This document shows, one piece after another, positions 33,199 to 42,649 of a stretch of 64,000 nucleotides of DNA. The notes under the pieces are model-generated. The model was given only the letters and a program-made list of their open reading frames with translations. It did not search any database and was not told the DNA's origin. Source of the stretch: Streptomyces geranii (GTDB lineage: Bacteria > Actinomycetota > Actinomycetes > Streptomycetales > Streptomycetaceae); assembly GCF_002954775.1 (NCBI RefSeq), contig NZ_PJME01000035.1, positions 1 to 64,000 on the forward strand. Direction: 5' to 3'. Both the position numbers and the translations under genes were made by a program. Every line of letters starts with the position of its first letter. Positions within the stretch are counted from its first letter, which is position 1.

Positions 33199-33408
33199 AT
33201 GACCCGCCTCGCCCGCCCCACCAACGGCCGCATGATCGGCGGAGTGTGTGCCGCGCTGGCACGGCGCTTCGGGATGTCCGCGACGACGATGCGCGTGATC
33301 TTCGTGCTCTCGTGTCTGCTGCCCGGCCCGCAGTTCCTGCTCTACATAGCCCTGTGGATCCTGCTGCCCTCCGAGAAGTACGAGGACAAGGCCCGCGCCG
33401 CCTGGTGA
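33199..33408 (+). CDS. PspC-domain small membrane protein
   Basis: This small protein of 69 residues is a single PspC domain: TRLARPTNGRMIGGVCAALARRFGMSATTMRVIFVLSCLLPGPQFLLYIALWILLPSE. One or two membrane helices are present, and the GGVCAALA signature is typical. PspC members sense envelope stress, but short versions like this one are common in actinobacteria and their role is unclear. AGGAGA precedes the ATG at 33199. Confidence 0.9.
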   Translation: MTRLARPTNGRMIGGVCAALARRFGMSATTMRVIFVLSCLLPGPQFLLYIALWILLPSEKYEDKARAAW

Positions 33409-33429
33409 CCACCTGCGTGCTGGTACGCC

Positions 33430-33465
33430 GATGGGGCGCACCCCTTGTCAGGGATGCGCCCCGTC
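33430..33465. terminator. Bidirectional terminator between pspC-like gene and secreted protein
   Basis: GATGGGGCGCACCCC and GGATGCGCCCCGTC pair with one mismatch around a short loop, between two convergent genes. It is 3' of both. Confidence 0.7.
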
Positions 33466-33484
33466 GGTGCGTTCAGGGGACGGT

Positions 33485-33844
33485 TCAGCCGAGCGGAATG
33501 CCGTTCACCGGGAGGCCGTGCGTGGGCAGCCCCTGCAGCGGGAGGCCGCCGAGCAGACCGGCGACCGGCGCGGTCGGACCCTCGGACGCCAGCTTCGCGA
33601 CGGCGGGCTGAGCGGCGGCCACACCCGCGCCGAGCGCGCTCTGCCCCTGGGCCACGGCCTCGGCGGCACCCGGCAGCGCCTTCGACGCGCTCTCCACGGG
33701 CAGCGTCTGGGTCACGGCACCCAGCGCGGCGGAGTCCGGGAGGGCGGGGAGGGCCGGGGCGGCGTTGGCGGCACCCGCACCCGCCGCGGCGAAGGCGGCA
33801 CCGAGCGCGGCGACACCGAGGGTCTTGGCAGCAGACTGCTTCAT
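33485..33844 (-). CDS. Small secreted protein
   Basis: This secreted protein of 119 residues has a clear signal peptide (KQSAAKTLGVAALGAAFAAAGAGAANA) and a mature chain of Ala/Gly/Pro/Leu-rich repeats such as LPALPDS, GLLGGLPLQGLPTHGLPVNG. It resembles in composition the protein at 26959-27369. No domain is recognised. The ATG at 33844 is preferred over the in-frame start at 33946. It may be a wall-associated or hydrophobic surface protein. Confidence 0.75.
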   Translation of the reverse strand: MKQSAAKTLGVAALGAAFAAAGAGAANAAPALPALPDSAALGAVTQTLPVESASKALPGAAEAVAQGQSALGAGVAAAQPAVAKLASEGPTAPVAGLLGGLPLQGLPTHGLPVNGIPLG

Positions 33845-33974
33845 AGTGAATGCGTCCTTGAATGCGATGACGGGGATGTGAGCGGTCCAAGACCGTAAAC
33901 ATGTCGGGCGGTCCGCCGCAAACATCGAAAAGCGGCCGAGTCGCACCGACCCGACCGCTTCCCGTACTCCTCGG

Positions 33975-35219
33975 TCAGCCCTCGTCGCCGACAGAACCGC
34001 TGGTGGAGGCGGTTTGCCGGAACAACCATTCGGATTTCAGCTCGGCGTATCCGGGCTTGATGACGTCATTGATCATCGCCAGTCGTTCATCGAAAGGAAT
34101 GAATGCTGACTTCATAGCATTGACTGAGAACCACTGAAGGTCGTCGAGCGTATAACCGAACGCGTCGACAAGATGCTCGAATTCACGGCTCATTCCGGTA
34201 CCCGACATCAGCCGATTATCGGTATTTACGGTCGCACGGAAGTGCAGCCGCCGCAGCAGCCCGATGGGGTGCTCGGCATAGGAGGCGGCGGCGCCGGTCT
34301 GGAGGTTGGAGCTGGGGCACAGTTCGAGGGGGATGCGCTTGTCGCGTACGTAGGAGGCGAGGCGGCCGAGCTTCACCGTGCCGTCGTCCTGGACCTGGAT
34401 GTCGTCGATGATGCGGACACCGTGGCCGAGCCGGTCGGCGCCGCACCACTGGAGGGCCTGCCAGATGGAGGGGAGCCCGAAGGCTTCTCCGGCGTGGATG
34501 GTGAAGTGGTTGTTCTCGCGCTTGAGGTACTCGAAGGCATCGAGATGCCGGGTGGGCGGGAACCCGGCCTCCGCACCGGCGATGTCGAAGCCGACGACGC
34601 CCAGATCGCGGTAGCGGTTCGCCAGTTCGGCGATCTCCAGGGAACGGGCGGCGTGCCGCATGGCGGTGAGCAGGGCCCCGACCCGGATCCGGTGGCCGTT
34701 CTCCCGGGCCCGCCGCTCGCCCTCCCGGAAGCCGTCGTTGACGGCCTCGACGACCTCTTCGAGGGTGAGCCCGGCTTCGAGGTGCTGCTCGGGCGCGTAC
34801 CGCACCTCGGCGTAGACGACGCCGTCCTCGGCGAGGTCCTCGGCGCACTCGGCGGCGACCCTGACGAGGGCGTCGCGGGTCTGCATGACGGCGCAGGTGT
34901 GGGCGAAGGTCTCCAAGTACCGCTCCAGCGAACCGGAGTCGGCGGCGTCCCGGAACCAGGCGCCGAGCTTGTCGGCGTCGGTCTCGGGGAGTTGGGAGTA
35001 CCCGGTCTCGCGGGCCAGGTCGACGATGGTGCCGGGGCGCAGGCCGCCGTCGAGGTGGTCGTGGAGGAGGACCTTGGGGGCGCGGCGGATCTGGTCGGGG
35101 GTGGGACTGGGACTCGGGCTCGCGCTCGGGGTGTTCGCGGCGTTCACAGCGGATGCGGCGGATACGGCGGATGCGGCGGATGCGGTCTGACTCGTCGTCC
35201 GATCACTCTGGCTCGTCAT
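33975..35219 (-). CDS. add: Adenosine deaminase
   Basis: Converts adenosine and deoxyadenosine to inosine forms, feeding purine nucleoside phosphorylase. It has 414 residues. Zinc-site motifs are LLHDHLDGGL near residue 50 and HAGEAFG; GHGVRI, LELCPSSNLQTG and TVNTDNRLMSGTGM complete the active site. A Ser/Ala-rich leader precedes the fold. The last about 240 bases (33990-34230) are distinctly lower in GC than the rest. TAGAGT lies six bases before the ATG, and a perfect operator palindrome sits upstream of it, so the promoter is predicted leaderless and repressed. Confidence 0.95.
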   Translation of the reverse strand: MTSQSDRTTSQTASAASAVSAASAVNAANTPSASPSPSPTPDQIRRAPKVLLHDHLDGGLRPGTIVDLARETGYSQLPETDADKLGAWFRDAADSGSLERYLETFAHTCAVMQTRDALVRVAAECAEDLAEDGVVYAEVRYAPEQHLEAGLTLEEVVEAVNDGFREGERRARENGHRIRVGALLTAMRHAARSLEIAELANRYRDLGVVGFDIAGAEAGFPPTRHLDAFEYLKRENNHFTIHAGEAFGLPSIWQALQWCGADRLGHGVRIIDDIQVQDDGTVKLGRLASYVRDKRIPLELCPSSNLQTGAAASYAEHPIGLLRRLHFRATVNTDNRLMSGTGMSREFEHLVDAFGYTLDDLQWFSVNAMKSAFIPFDERLAMINDVIKPGYAELKSEWLFRQTASTSGSVGDEG

Positions 35220-35235
35220 CTCCGCACTCTAACTC

Positions 35236-35247
35236 CTACGCGCGTAG
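35236..35247 (-). promoter_or_regulatory. Nucleoside-regulon operator CTACGCGCGTAG (perfect), add
   Basis: This perfect palindrome lies 17 bases upstream of the add ATG, four bases before the TAGAGT -10-like box. It is the same geometry as at deoC. Confidence 0.82.
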
Positions 35248-35374
35248 ATCACCTGTCCTGTTTCCCTGTTTCTCTCCGCTTCCTCCCGCTGCCTCCCCTG
35301 TACGTTTCCGTCGATACGTAACGGTGACCGCGAGGACGGGTCGCGTACACCGTCGCTTCTGACACTGTTCTGCC

Positions 35375-36136
35375 ATGGCACACCAAGTGACGCCGGTACG
35401 GCAGGCCCGGCTGGGGAGGGCACTGGGACCGGAGCCGACGTCCGTCAGCGGCGCCGTCCTGCTGCTTCCCGGCGGTGACGAGGTATCGAGCCGCAAGCCC
35501 TCACCCCTGCTGGCGGCGGCCTCCGTACGGGCGTTGGGGCGCCGGCTCGCCCGCGCGGGCCGTGCGGACGGTCTGGCGGTGCATGTCGTCCACTACCGCT
35601 ACCGCGGCTGGAACGGCAGCGAGGCGCAGCTCGCGCACGACGCCCGCTGGGCGGTCGACGAGGTCGTACGGCGGTACGGCGATGTCTCCGTGTGCCTGGC
35701 CGGCGTCGACATGGGCGGCCGGGCGGCGCTGCGCGCGGCGGACCACGAGGCGGTCAACTCCGTACTGGCGCTGGCCCCTTGGCTGCCCGAGGACGACATG
35801 GCGGCACCGCCGGAGCCGGTGCGGCAGCTGAGCGGGCGGCGCGTGCTGATCGTGCACGGCACGAATGACGAACGTACCGATCCTGAGCTGTCGTTCAGGT
35901 TCGCGGCTCGGGCGAAGAAGGCGAACCGGGACATCTGCCGGTTCGAAGTGCATGCGGACGGGCACGGGTTGCATCAGTACCGGCAGGAGGTGCATGCGCT
36001 GGCGGAGGATTTCGTGATGGGGGTGTTGTTCGGGCGGAGTTTTTCGCGGCCGGTCGAGGATGCGTTGGTGGCTCCGCCGCCGTTGGGGTTGCGGATGCCG
36101 TTGGCTGCGGGGTTCGGGAAGTCTTTGCGGCGTTAG
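35375..36136 (+). CDS. Alpha/beta hydrolase-fold protein
   Basis: This is an alpha/beta hydrolase of 253 residues of the dienelactone-hydrolase-like class. LLLPGGDEVSS marks the first strand and oxyanion region. VCLAGVDMGGRAALRAA is the nucleophile elbow, with Asp in place of the usual Ser. VLIVHGTNDERTDP supplies the acid and DGHGLHQY the histidine. The Ser-to-Asp change could mean a different chemistry or loss of esterase activity. It is divergent from add. A reverse family-B repeat follows it. Confidence 0.82.
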   Translation: MAHQVTPVRQARLGRALGPEPTSVSGAVLLLPGGDEVSSRKPSPLLAAASVRALGRRLARAGRADGLAVHVVHYRYRGWNGSEAQLAHDARWAVDEVVRRYGDVSVCLAGVDMGGRAALRAADHEAVNSVLALAPWLPEDDMAAPPEPVRQLSGRRVLIVHGTNDERTDPELSFRFAARAKKANRDICRFEVHADGHGLHQYRQEVHALAEDFVMGVLFGRSFSRPVEDALVAPPPLGLRMPLAAGFGKSLRR

Positions 36137-36168
36137 GTGCGGGGTGGTTGGGGTTGTGTTCGGGGTGC

Positions 36169-36214
36169 GGGTGGGTGGGGGCTGGTCGCGCAGTTCCCCG
36201 CGCCCCTAAAAGCA
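36169..36214 (-). repeat. Family-B 3'-end repeat, downstream of the LysR gene
   Basis: This is the reverse-orientation copy (GGGGCTGGTCGCGCAGTTCC then CCGCGCCCCT). It is in the sense direction relative to the minus-strand LysR gene ending at 36254 and lies between two convergent genes. Confidence 0.75.
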
Positions 36215-36253
36215 GGTCCGTCGCCCCTCAGTTGGACAACTCCTTGCCGCCTC

Positions 36254-37204
36254 TCATGGCAGTAGGTTGCCCTTTCTCGCCAAGAGGAACTTCTTGAAGG
36301 CGGCCACCGGCGGAGTGTCCGGGTGGCCGTCCAGCCAGGCCACGCCGATCTCTCTTGCCGCTCTCGGTGAGGTGACCGTCAGTTCCGCGACTCCCGGGCG
36401 GGGGACGGCCGGTGGGGGCAGGAGGGCCACGCCCAGCCCGGCCGCGACCAGGCCCCTCAAGGTCTCCGCCTCCTCCCCCTCGAAGGCGATGCGCGGGCGG
36501 AAGCCCGCCTCCTTGCAGAGGTCGTCGGTGATGCGGCGGAGGCCGTAGCCGGGTTCGAGGGTGACGAAGGTTTCGTCGGCCGCCTCGGCGAGGCGGACTC
36601 GGCGGCGGGTGGCGAGGCGGTGGTCGGCCGGGACGACCAGGCGGAGCTTCTGCTCATCCAGACGGCGGGAGACCAGGTCGGGGGCGTCGGGGACGGGCGA
36701 GGTGAGGCAGAGGTCGAGTTCGCCGGAGCGGAGGCGTTCGATCATGGCCTCGCCGTAGTTCTGGACAAGGGTGAAGCGGACGCGGGGATGGTCGGCGCGG
36801 AAGGCGTGCAGCAGGCCGGGGACGGTCTCGGCGCCCATGGTGTGCAGGAAGCCGAAGGCGACCTTGCCGGTGGCGGGGTCGGCGTCGGCGCGTACCTCGT
36901 CGGCGGCGCGCTCGATCTCGGCGAGGGCCCGCTCGACGGAGGCCAGGAAGGTGCGGCCGGCGGGGGTGAGGGAGACGGTCCGTCCTCGGCGGGCGAAGAG
37001 GTCGACGCCCAGGTCCTGCTCCAGGCGGACCATCGCCCGGGAGAGGGTCGACTGGGGGACCTGCATCTCCTGGGCGGCCCGGGTGACGTGCTCCGTGCGG
37101 GCGACCCCGGCGAAGTAGGAGAGCCGGGGGGCGAGGAGCGTGACGATGTCTTCTGTGTCACTGGACGGTGACAGGCGAGCTGCTGACCTCTGCTGATGCA
37201 CCAT
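36254..37204 (-). CDS. LysR-family transcriptional regulator
   Basis: This LysR-type regulator of 316 residues has an N-terminal helix-turn-helix (RLSYFAGVARTEHVTRAAQEMQVPQSTLSRAMVRLEQDLGVDLFARRGRTVSLTPAGRTFLA) and a periplasmic-binding-like effector domain. It is divergent from an MFS transporter with a 63-base gap, the classic LysR layout, so it probably controls that pump in response to its substrate. The ATG at 37204 (MVHQQRS) is chosen. Ligand unknown. Confidence 0.93.
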   Translation of the reverse strand: MVHQQRSAARLSPSSDTEDIVTLLAPRLSYFAGVARTEHVTRAAQEMQVPQSTLSRAMVRLEQDLGVDLFARRGRTVSLTPAGRTFLASVERALAEIERAADEVRADADPATGKVAFGFLHTMGAETVPGLLHAFRADHPRVRFTLVQNYGEAMIERLRSGELDLCLTSPVPDAPDLVSRRLDEQKLRLVVPADHRLATRRRVRLAEAADETFVTLEPGYGLRRITDDLCKEAGFRPRIAFEGEEAETLRGLVAAGLGVALLPPPAVPRPGVAELTVTSPRAAREIGVAWLDGHPDTPPVAAFKKFLLARKGNLLP

Positions 37205-37267
37205 GGGAACGATTATGGGGTTTCCGTGCATTGGACGGATGAACGGGGGCGTACGTAACTTCGAGGC

Positions 37268-38551
37268 ATGCCTGCTGCCAGTACCGGGGCGTCCACGACA
37301 GTGGCCGCCTCCTCCCGTTCCGTCCCCGCCACCCCCGTCTCCGACTCCCGTATGACCCCGGGCGGTCCCGGCTACCGCCGGATGAGCCTCGCGCTCTTCC
37401 TCGCGGGTGTCGCGACCTTCGCCCTCCTCTACTCCACGCAGGCGCTGCTGCCGCTGATCTCCGGCGAGTTCGGGGTGGCGGCGAGCGACGCGAGCTGGAC
37501 GGTGTCGGCGGCGACCGGCGGGCTGGCCCTGTTCGTCCTCCCGATGAGCGCCCTGTCGGAGCGGTTCGGGCGGCGTACGTTGATGACGGCCTCGCTGGCC
37601 GTGGCGGCGACGGTCGGGTTGCTGGTCCCCTTCGCCCCGTCGATCGGCACACTGATCGCGTTGCGCGCGGTGCAGGGCGCGGCGCTGGCCGGGCTGCCCG
37701 CGTCGGCGACCGCCTATCTGGCCGAGGAGGTCCGCCCGAAGGCGCTGATCACGGCGATCGGTCTGTTCGTGGCCGGCAACAGCGTGGGCGGCATGAGCGG
37801 CCGGGTCATCACGGGCTGGGTCGCGCAGGAGTGGGGCTGGCGGGCGGCCGTGGCCGTCATCGGCGTGGTGGCCGTGGGCTGCGCGGTGGCCTTCCGCCTG
37901 CTGCTGCCGGCGCCCAGGCACTTCCGCAAGGGCTCGCTGCGCCCGAGGGTCCTGGCCCGCACGGTCCGTACGCACCTGGCGAACCCGCTGCTGCGACGCC
38001 TGTACGCGATCGGCGCCCTGTTCATGACGGTGTTCGGCGGGGTCTACACGGTGATCGGCTACCGCCTGACGGAGGCCCCCTTCAGCCTGCCGCAGGGCAT
38101 CGTCGGCTCGATCTTCCTGGTGTACCTGGTGGGCACGGTGTCGGCGTCCACGGCGGGCAGGCTGGTGGCCCGGCTGGGCCGACGGGGCGCCCTGTACCTG
38201 GCGGGCGGCACGACGACGGGCGGCCTGCTGCTGTCCCTGTCGGACAGCCTGGGACTGGTCCTGCTGGGGCTGGTGCTGATCACGGCCGGGTTCTTCGCGG
38301 GCCACGCGGTGGCGTCGTCGGCGGTCAGCCACACGGCGAAGGAGGGCCGCGCCCAGGCGTCGGCGCTGTACCAGTCGGCGTACTACCTGGGCTCCAGCAT
38401 CGGCAGCGCGCTGGGCGCGCTGGCGTTCCACGCGGCGGGCTGGTCGGGGACGGTGGCGATGGGGCTGCTGGCCGTGCTCGGGGTTGTGGGGATCACGGTG
38501 CTGGGGTCACGGGCGGCGGCACGGAGCGTGCGGGTGACGGCGGCTGCGTGA
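37268..38551 (+). CDS. MFS transporter (drug/chloramphenicol-type efflux)
   Basis: This major facilitator protein of 427 residues has about 12 predicted helices. It shows the MFS loop motif LSERFGRRTLM between helices 2 and 3 and the antiporter-like GLPASATAYLAEEV. The extended N-terminus (about 35 residues) is low-complexity. It is divergently transcribed from the LysR gene, suggesting induction by the exported compound. Substrate cannot be told from sequence. Confidence 0.92.
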   Translation: MPAASTGASTTVAASSRSVPATPVSDSRMTPGGPGYRRMSLALFLAGVATFALLYSTQALLPLISGEFGVAASDASWTVSAATGGLALFVLPMSALSERFGRRTLMTASLAVAATVGLLVPFAPSIGTLIALRAVQGAALAGLPASATAYLAEEVRPKALITAIGLFVAGNSVGGMSGRVITGWVAQEWGWRAAVAVIGVVAVGCAVAFRLLLPAPRHFRKGSLRPRVLARTVRTHLANPLLRRLYAIGALFMTVFGGVYTVIGYRLTEAPFSLPQGIVGSIFLVYLVGTVSASTAGRLVARLGRRGALYLAGGTTTGGLLLSLSDSLGLVLLGLVLITAGFFAGHAVASSAVSHTAKEGRAQASALYQSAYYLGSSIGSALGALAFHAAGWSGTVAMGLLAVLGVVGITVLGSRAAARSVRVTAAA

Positions 38552-38691
38552 CCGGGCTCCCCTCCCCGCCTCCGGCGTGCTCCGGAACTCCCCCGCGCCC
38601 CATTCCCCGGGCCGTTGTCAGTGGGCTGCGCTAGCTTTCATCGTGTTGGGTCGCGAAGGGGCGACGGAAACAGCCATGGGGTGGGTTGGCG

Positions 38692-39723
38692 ATGGGTGAC
38701 AGCACTGCTACCGCTACGACGGATCTCGATCTGCAGCTCGAACGGCATCGCGTCGAGCTGACCGGGTACTGCTACCGCATGCTCGGGTCGTCCTTCGAGG
38801 CCGAGGACGCCGTGCAGGACACGATGGTCCGGGCCTGGCGGAGTTACGAGAAGTTCGAGGGGCGGTCGAGTCTGCGTTCGTGGCTCTATCGGATCGCCAC
38901 CAATGTCTGCCTGGACATGCTCACCGCCGGCAACAAGCGTGCCCGCCCGATGGACCTCACCGACTCCACCCCCCTCGCCCGCGCCGCCCTCTCCCCCCGC
39001 CCGGACAACACCTGGCTGGAGCCGATGCCGGACGCCCGCGTACTGCCCACCGTCGAGGACCCGGCGGAGGCGGCCGTGGCCAAGGAGTCCGTGCGGCTCG
39101 CCTTCATGGCCGCCCTGCAGCAACTCCCCGCGAAACAACGGGCCGTGCTGATCCTCCGCGAGGTCCTGGCCTGGAAGGCGAGCGAGGTCGCCGAGCTGCT
39201 CGACACCTCCGTCGCGTCCGTCAACAGCGCCCTCCAGCGGGCCCGGGCGACCCTCGCCGAGCGGGAGCAGACGGGCGCCGACGCGGCCGTCTCCGACCCG
39301 CTCGACGAGGAGCAGCAGAAGCTCCTTGAGCGCTATGTCGCCGCCTTCGAGGGGTACGACATGACGGCCCTCACCGCGCTGCTGCACGAGGACGCCATCA
39401 TGACGATGCCGCCGTTCGACCTGTGGCTGACCGGCCCGGCGGACATCACCGGCTTCATGACGACGATCGGCGCCGCCTGCGCCGGTTCGCACCTCGTGCC
39501 GGTCTCCGTCAACGGCCTGCCGGGCTTCGCGCAGTACAAGCCGGACGAGGAGACGGGCGGCTTCTCCCCCTGGGCGGTCCAGGTGCTGGAGATCTCAGAG
39601 GGCCGGATCACCGGGTTCCACTGCTTCCTCGACACAGAGCGCTGGTTCCCGCTCTTCGGCCTGCCCTCCTCGTTGCCTCTCGACGTCGAAGGTGAGGCCG
39701 ACCAGGTCCAGCAGGGCGAGTAG
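38692..39723 (+). CDS. ECF sigma factor with C-terminal SnoaL-like domain
   Basis: This sigma-70 family protein of 343 residues has region 2 at about 15-85 (YCYRMLGSSFEAEDAVQDTMVRAWRSYEKFEG) and region 4 at about 140-195 (LPAKQRAVLILREVLAWKASEVAELLDTSVASVNSALQRAR). A C-terminal SnoaL/NTF2-like domain (about 210-330, LLHEDAIMTMPPFDLWLTGPADITGF) replaces an anti-sigma partner in such ECF groups. WLEPMPD sits between the sigma domains. The start may be ATG 38692 (GGTGGG upstream) or TTG 38686. Its last 129 bases overlap the antisense STAS gene. Confidence 0.92.
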   Translation: MGDSTATATTDLDLQLERHRVELTGYCYRMLGSSFEAEDAVQDTMVRAWRSYEKFEGRSSLRSWLYRIATNVCLDMLTAGNKRARPMDLTDSTPLARAALSPRPDNTWLEPMPDARVLPTVEDPAEAAVAKESVRLAFMAALQQLPAKQRAVLILREVLAWKASEVAELLDTSVASVNSALQRARATLAEREQTGADAAVSDPLDEEQQKLLERYVAAFEGYDMTALTALLHEDAIMTMPPFDLWLTGPADITGFMTTIGAACAGSHLVPVSVNGLPGFAQYKPDEETGGFSPWAVQVLEISEGRITGFHCFLDTERWFPLFGLPSSLPLDVEGEADQVQQGE

Positions 39724-39993
39724 CGCGGGGGTCGGGTCCCGGAGGCGGATGCCGCCTCCGGCCCGGCGGGCCGTCAGCTGCAGCCGGGCGAGCAGTTCCA
39801 CCGCGCCCAGCCCCGGCGGGCCGAGGCCCGCGACATCGCACACCACCACCCCGGCACCGGTGGCCACCAGCAGCGCCCGCACGTCCTCGCACAGCCCCGG
39901 CACCGCTTCCCTGGTGACGGGGCCGGTAAGCATGAATACAGCGGGTGTCTTGGCGTCCACGATCGGTAGACCGCACCCGGGCCGATAACTCAT
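39595..39993 (-). CDS. STAS-domain protein (anti-sigma factor antagonist-like)
   Basis: This STAS-fold protein of 132 residues has the segment AVFMLTGPVTREAVPGLCEDVRALLVATGAGVVVCDVAGLGPPGLGAVELLARL, matching the SpoIIAA/RsbV-like core. The usual phosphorylated serine in the DxSGLxxL loop is not clear here (GLGPPGLGAVELL), so phospho-switching may be lost. The start at 39993 gives a sensible protein. Its last about 42 codons overlap the ECF sigma gene on the other strand, coding in both directions. Confidence 0.72.
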   Translation of the reverse strand: MSYRPGCGLPIVDAKTPAVFMLTGPVTREAVPGLCEDVRALLVATGAGVVVCDVAGLGPPGLGAVELLARLQLTARRAGGGIRLRDPTPALLALLDLVGLTFDVERQRGGQAEEREPALCVEEAVEPGDPAL

Positions 39994-40156
39994 CGCCCAC
40001 CTCCACCCTCGCCCACCCGTTGAGATCGCTTTGACTCGCTCCCCTCCTCCCCCGGAGAGTTGCGTGTATGCCCCATGAACCAACCCCGCCCGCGATACCC
40101 CCTGCCTCCGGCTCCGCCCTCCCCCTCCCCCTCTCCCTCCCCGCGAAGGAGACTCC

Positions 40157-41077
40157 GTGCAGGGGGTGCTGACCGGGTTCGCGGTGATCGCGGTCGTCAT
40201 CGGCGTCGGTTACGTGATCGGGCTGCGCGGCTACCTCGGGGACAACGGCCGCGAGGTCCTGACCAAGCTCGCCTTCCATGTGGCCACCCCGGCCCTGCTG
40301 TTCACCATGCTCGCCAAGGCCGACCTGTCGGTGATCTTCTCCAGCCGGCTCCTGATCACCGCCCTCAGCACGGTCGCGGCGGCGAGCGTCTTCATCGCGG
40401 TCGGTGTCGTACGCCGCTGGGGCGCCGGACGTACGACGATCGGCGCCCTCTGCTCCAGCTACGTCAACTCGGGCAACCTCGGTATCCCGATCGCGGTGTA
40501 CGTGCTGGGGGACGCCTCGCTGGTCGCGCCGGTGCTGCTGTTCCAGCTGATCGTGGTCACACCGATCGCGCTGACCGTTCTCGATCTGACCGGCACCGGC
40601 GAGAAGGGCCCGCTCTGGCGGCAGTTGATCACGCCGATCCGTAACCCGATCGCCGTGGCCACGCTGGCCGGGGTACTGGTGGCGGCGACCGGACTCACCG
40701 TCCCCGCGCCGGTCATGGACCCGCTGACGCTGATCGGCAACATGTCGGTCCCGGCGGTGCTGATGGCCTTCGGCATCTCGCTGGTTGGCAGCACGTGGCC
40801 GCTGCGCGGCGCGGAGCGGACCCCCGTACTGCTGTCGGTGGCCCTGAAGTCGGTGGGCCAGCCGACGGTCGCCTGGGCGCTGGGCGCAGGAGTCTTCGGC
40901 CTGCACGGCGCGGCCCTGCTGGACGTGGTGGTGACCTCGGCCCTGCCCGCCGCCCAGAACCTCTTCACCTACGCGGGCCGCTACCGCGTGGGCGAGACCC
41001 TGGCCCGCGAGTCGATCCTGCTGTCGACGATCCTGGCCGTACCGGTGCTGGTCGTGATCGCCGCCCTGCTGGGCTGA
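40157..41077 (+). CDS. AEC-family (auxin efflux carrier-like) transporter
   Basis: This membrane transporter of 306 residues has about 10 helices of the AEC/MleP family (GVLTGFAVIAVVIGVGYVIG, LAFHVATPALLFTMLA, SSYVNSGNLGIPIAVYVLG). The conserved SYVNSGNLGIP in helix 4 supports the family. Members export or import organic acids such as malate. AAGGAG precedes the GTG at 40157. A microsatellite follows it directly. Confidence 0.9.
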   Translation: MQGVLTGFAVIAVVIGVGYVIGLRGYLGDNGREVLTKLAFHVATPALLFTMLAKADLSVIFSSRLLITALSTVAAASVFIAVGVVRRWGAGRTTIGALCSSYVNSGNLGIPIAVYVLGDASLVAPVLLFQLIVVTPIALTVLDLTGTGEKGPLWRQLITPIRNPIAVATLAGVLVAATGLTVPAPVMDPLTLIGNMSVPAVLMAFGISLVGSTWPLRGAERTPVLLSVALKSVGQPTVAWALGAGVFGLHGAALLDVVVTSALPAAQNLFTYAGRYRVGETLARESILLSTILAVPVLVVIAALLG

Positions 41078-41093
41078 CCGGAACCCCGAACCC

Positions 41094-41224
41094 GGGCCTC
41101 CGGGCCTCCGGGCCTCCGGGCCTCCGGGCCTCCGGGCCTCCGGGCCTCCGGGCCTCCGGGCCTCCGGGCCTCCGGGCCTCCGGGCCTCCGGGCCTCCGGG
41201 CCTCCGGGCCTCCGGGCCTCCGGG
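41094..41224 (+). repeat. 8-bp microsatellite, (GGGCCTCC) about 16 copies
   Basis: A perfect tandem array of GGGCCTCC, about 131 bases, lies between the convergent AEC and deoA genes. It has no coding role that I can support. The repeat could vary in copy number and may form unusual DNA structure. Confidence 0.95.
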
Positions 41225-41266
41225 AGGGAACGACCGCCCCTCCCCGAGGTCCCCGGAGTTACCGCC

Positions 41267-42550
<1,284 letters not shown>

Positions 42551-42587
42551 GGCTTTGGCTTCCTTCCGGTGGTTCTACGAAACTGTG

Positions 42588-42629
42588 CGGCCCCCCTGAG
42601 ACCGAGTGATCGCCAACTCAGGGGGGCCG
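42588..42629 (-). terminator. 13-bp perfect stem hairpin between cdd and deoA
   Basis: CGGCCCCCCTGAG (42588-42600) and CTCAGGGGGGCCG (42617-42629) pair perfectly with a 16-base loop. It lies inside the operon, so it may attenuate deoA expression, protect the cdd mRNA end or separate the two transcripts. Confidence 0.8.
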
Positions 42630-42649
42630 TACGGGAGTTGCTCGGCGGG

